A DNA stretch of 6,347 bases, taken from contig CAKUMG010000359.1 of assembly GCA_934667465.1 (NCBI GenBank), positions 1 to 6,347 of the forward strand. Direction: 5' to 3'. The notes beneath the pieces were generated by a model. The model ran no database searches. It saw only the letters and a program-made list of their open reading frames with translations, and was not told the origin of the DNA. Within the stretch, counting starts at the first letter, position 1, and each line of letters starts with the position of its first letter. The DNA is from an uncultured Actinoplanes sp. (GTDB taxonomy: Bacteria; Actinomycetota; Actinomycetes; Mycobacteriales; Micromonosporaceae). This document shows positions 6,132-6,347 of this stretch, in pieces. Made by a program: the position numbers and the translations under genes.

Positions 6132-6159
6132 CGATCACCCCCTGATCCCGTACGCGTCA

Positions 6160-6192
6160 CCGGCCGGGCCCACCACCGAGGGGCCCGGCCGG
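6160..6192 (+). terminator. GC hairpin terminator of the sugar operon
   Basis: CCGGCCGGGCCC (6160-6171) and GGGCCCGGCCGG (6181-6192) form a perfect 12-bp stem with a 9-base loop, starting 28 bases after the stop codon. There is no T run, as is common for actinobacterial terminators. A smaller hairpin (GATCA 6133-6137, loop CCCCC, TGATC 6143-6147) lies just before it. The stem is symmetric and could also stop transcription arriving from the right. Confidence 0.8.
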
Positions 6193-6347
6193 CTCGCGTC
6201 CCGGCCGTCCGCACGCTCGCCGCTTGCGGCCCGGCCGGCCTTCGCGTCCCCGCCGTACGCCCGCTCTGCCGCTTGCGGCCCGGCCGGCCTTCGCGTCGCT
6301 GCCGTCTGCGCGCTCGCTGCCGGGCGCGGGCGGCCTCCGGTCCCGGC
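6182..6347. repeat. Tandem array of 46-49-base GC-rich units, continuing past the window
   Basis: Units begin at 6182, 6228 and 6277, each with GGCCCGGCCGG, then a TCGCGTC block, a GCCGT block and a GCTC block. The second and third share a perfect 30-base match (6219-6248 and 6268-6297, offset 49). The unit junctions carry the palindrome GCCGCTTGCGGC (6219-6230 and 6268-6279). The third unit decays after about 6316, and a fourth, poorer copy may start near 6328. Unit lengths of 46 and 49 are not multiples of three, which argues against a coding repeat. The first unit begins inside the right arm of the terminator. No gene is visible from 6132 to the right edge. Confidence 0.8.

Noticed and set aside
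6193..6347. The repeat array as a CRISPR or as the coding tail of a minus-strand gene
   Set aside because: There are no unique spacers between identical repeats: whole units are related and drift. Unit lengths of 46 and 49 do not keep a reading frame, and no coding-like frame is evident.

Overview
This is a high-GC window with G/C-ending codons, GTG-rich starts and many short palindromes. It suggests an actinomycete. Micromonosporaceae (an Actinoplanes-like organism) is my best guess from codon usage and from the look of the proteins, but no marker gene confirms it. No rRNA, tRNA, CRISPR array, insertion sequence or phage gene is visible.

Layout: (1) Positions 1-69, minus strand, hold the first 23 codons of a gene that runs off the left edge, with a strong Shine-Dalgarno (SD) sequence. 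(2) A short divergent intergenic region follows, with a 21-bp dyad. (3) Positions 215-2785, plus strand, encode a large membrane-anchored cyclic-di-GMP protein with a multi-helix N-terminal region, then a GGDEF and an EAL domain. Both catalytic motif sets look intact. Its start is ambiguous: 215 is the longest frame, but GTG at 491 has a far better ribosome binding site. (4) A 331-base intergenic region contains an A/T-rich island (about 43% GC over 2891-2980), a likely promoter, repeated operator-like boxes and a leader hairpin. (5) A two-gene operon follows. Positions 3117-4043 encode a Tat-exported sugar phosphate isomerase/epimerase-like TIM barrel. Nine bases later, 4053-6131 encodes a Sec-exported PQQ-type sugar dehydrogenase beta-propeller with a PKD domain and a His/Cys-containing C-terminal domain. 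(6) A 12-bp GC hairpin closes the operon and runs straight into a 46-49-bp tandem repeat array that continues to the right edge.

How the genes work together: the c-di-GMP gene appears to be an independent unit. The last two genes look like one secreted sugar-modifying module. The dehydrogenase would oxidise a sugar outside the membrane, and the TIM barrel would isomerise, epimerise or otherwise process the substrate or product. The operator-like boxes at the promoter suggest control by a sugar-responsive repressor, perhaps of the LacI type, but no regulator gene lies in the window. I see no clearly new system. The most notable items are the secreted isomerase/dehydrogenase pair, its promoter architecture, the start-site question in the c-di-GMP gene, and the 3' repeat array.
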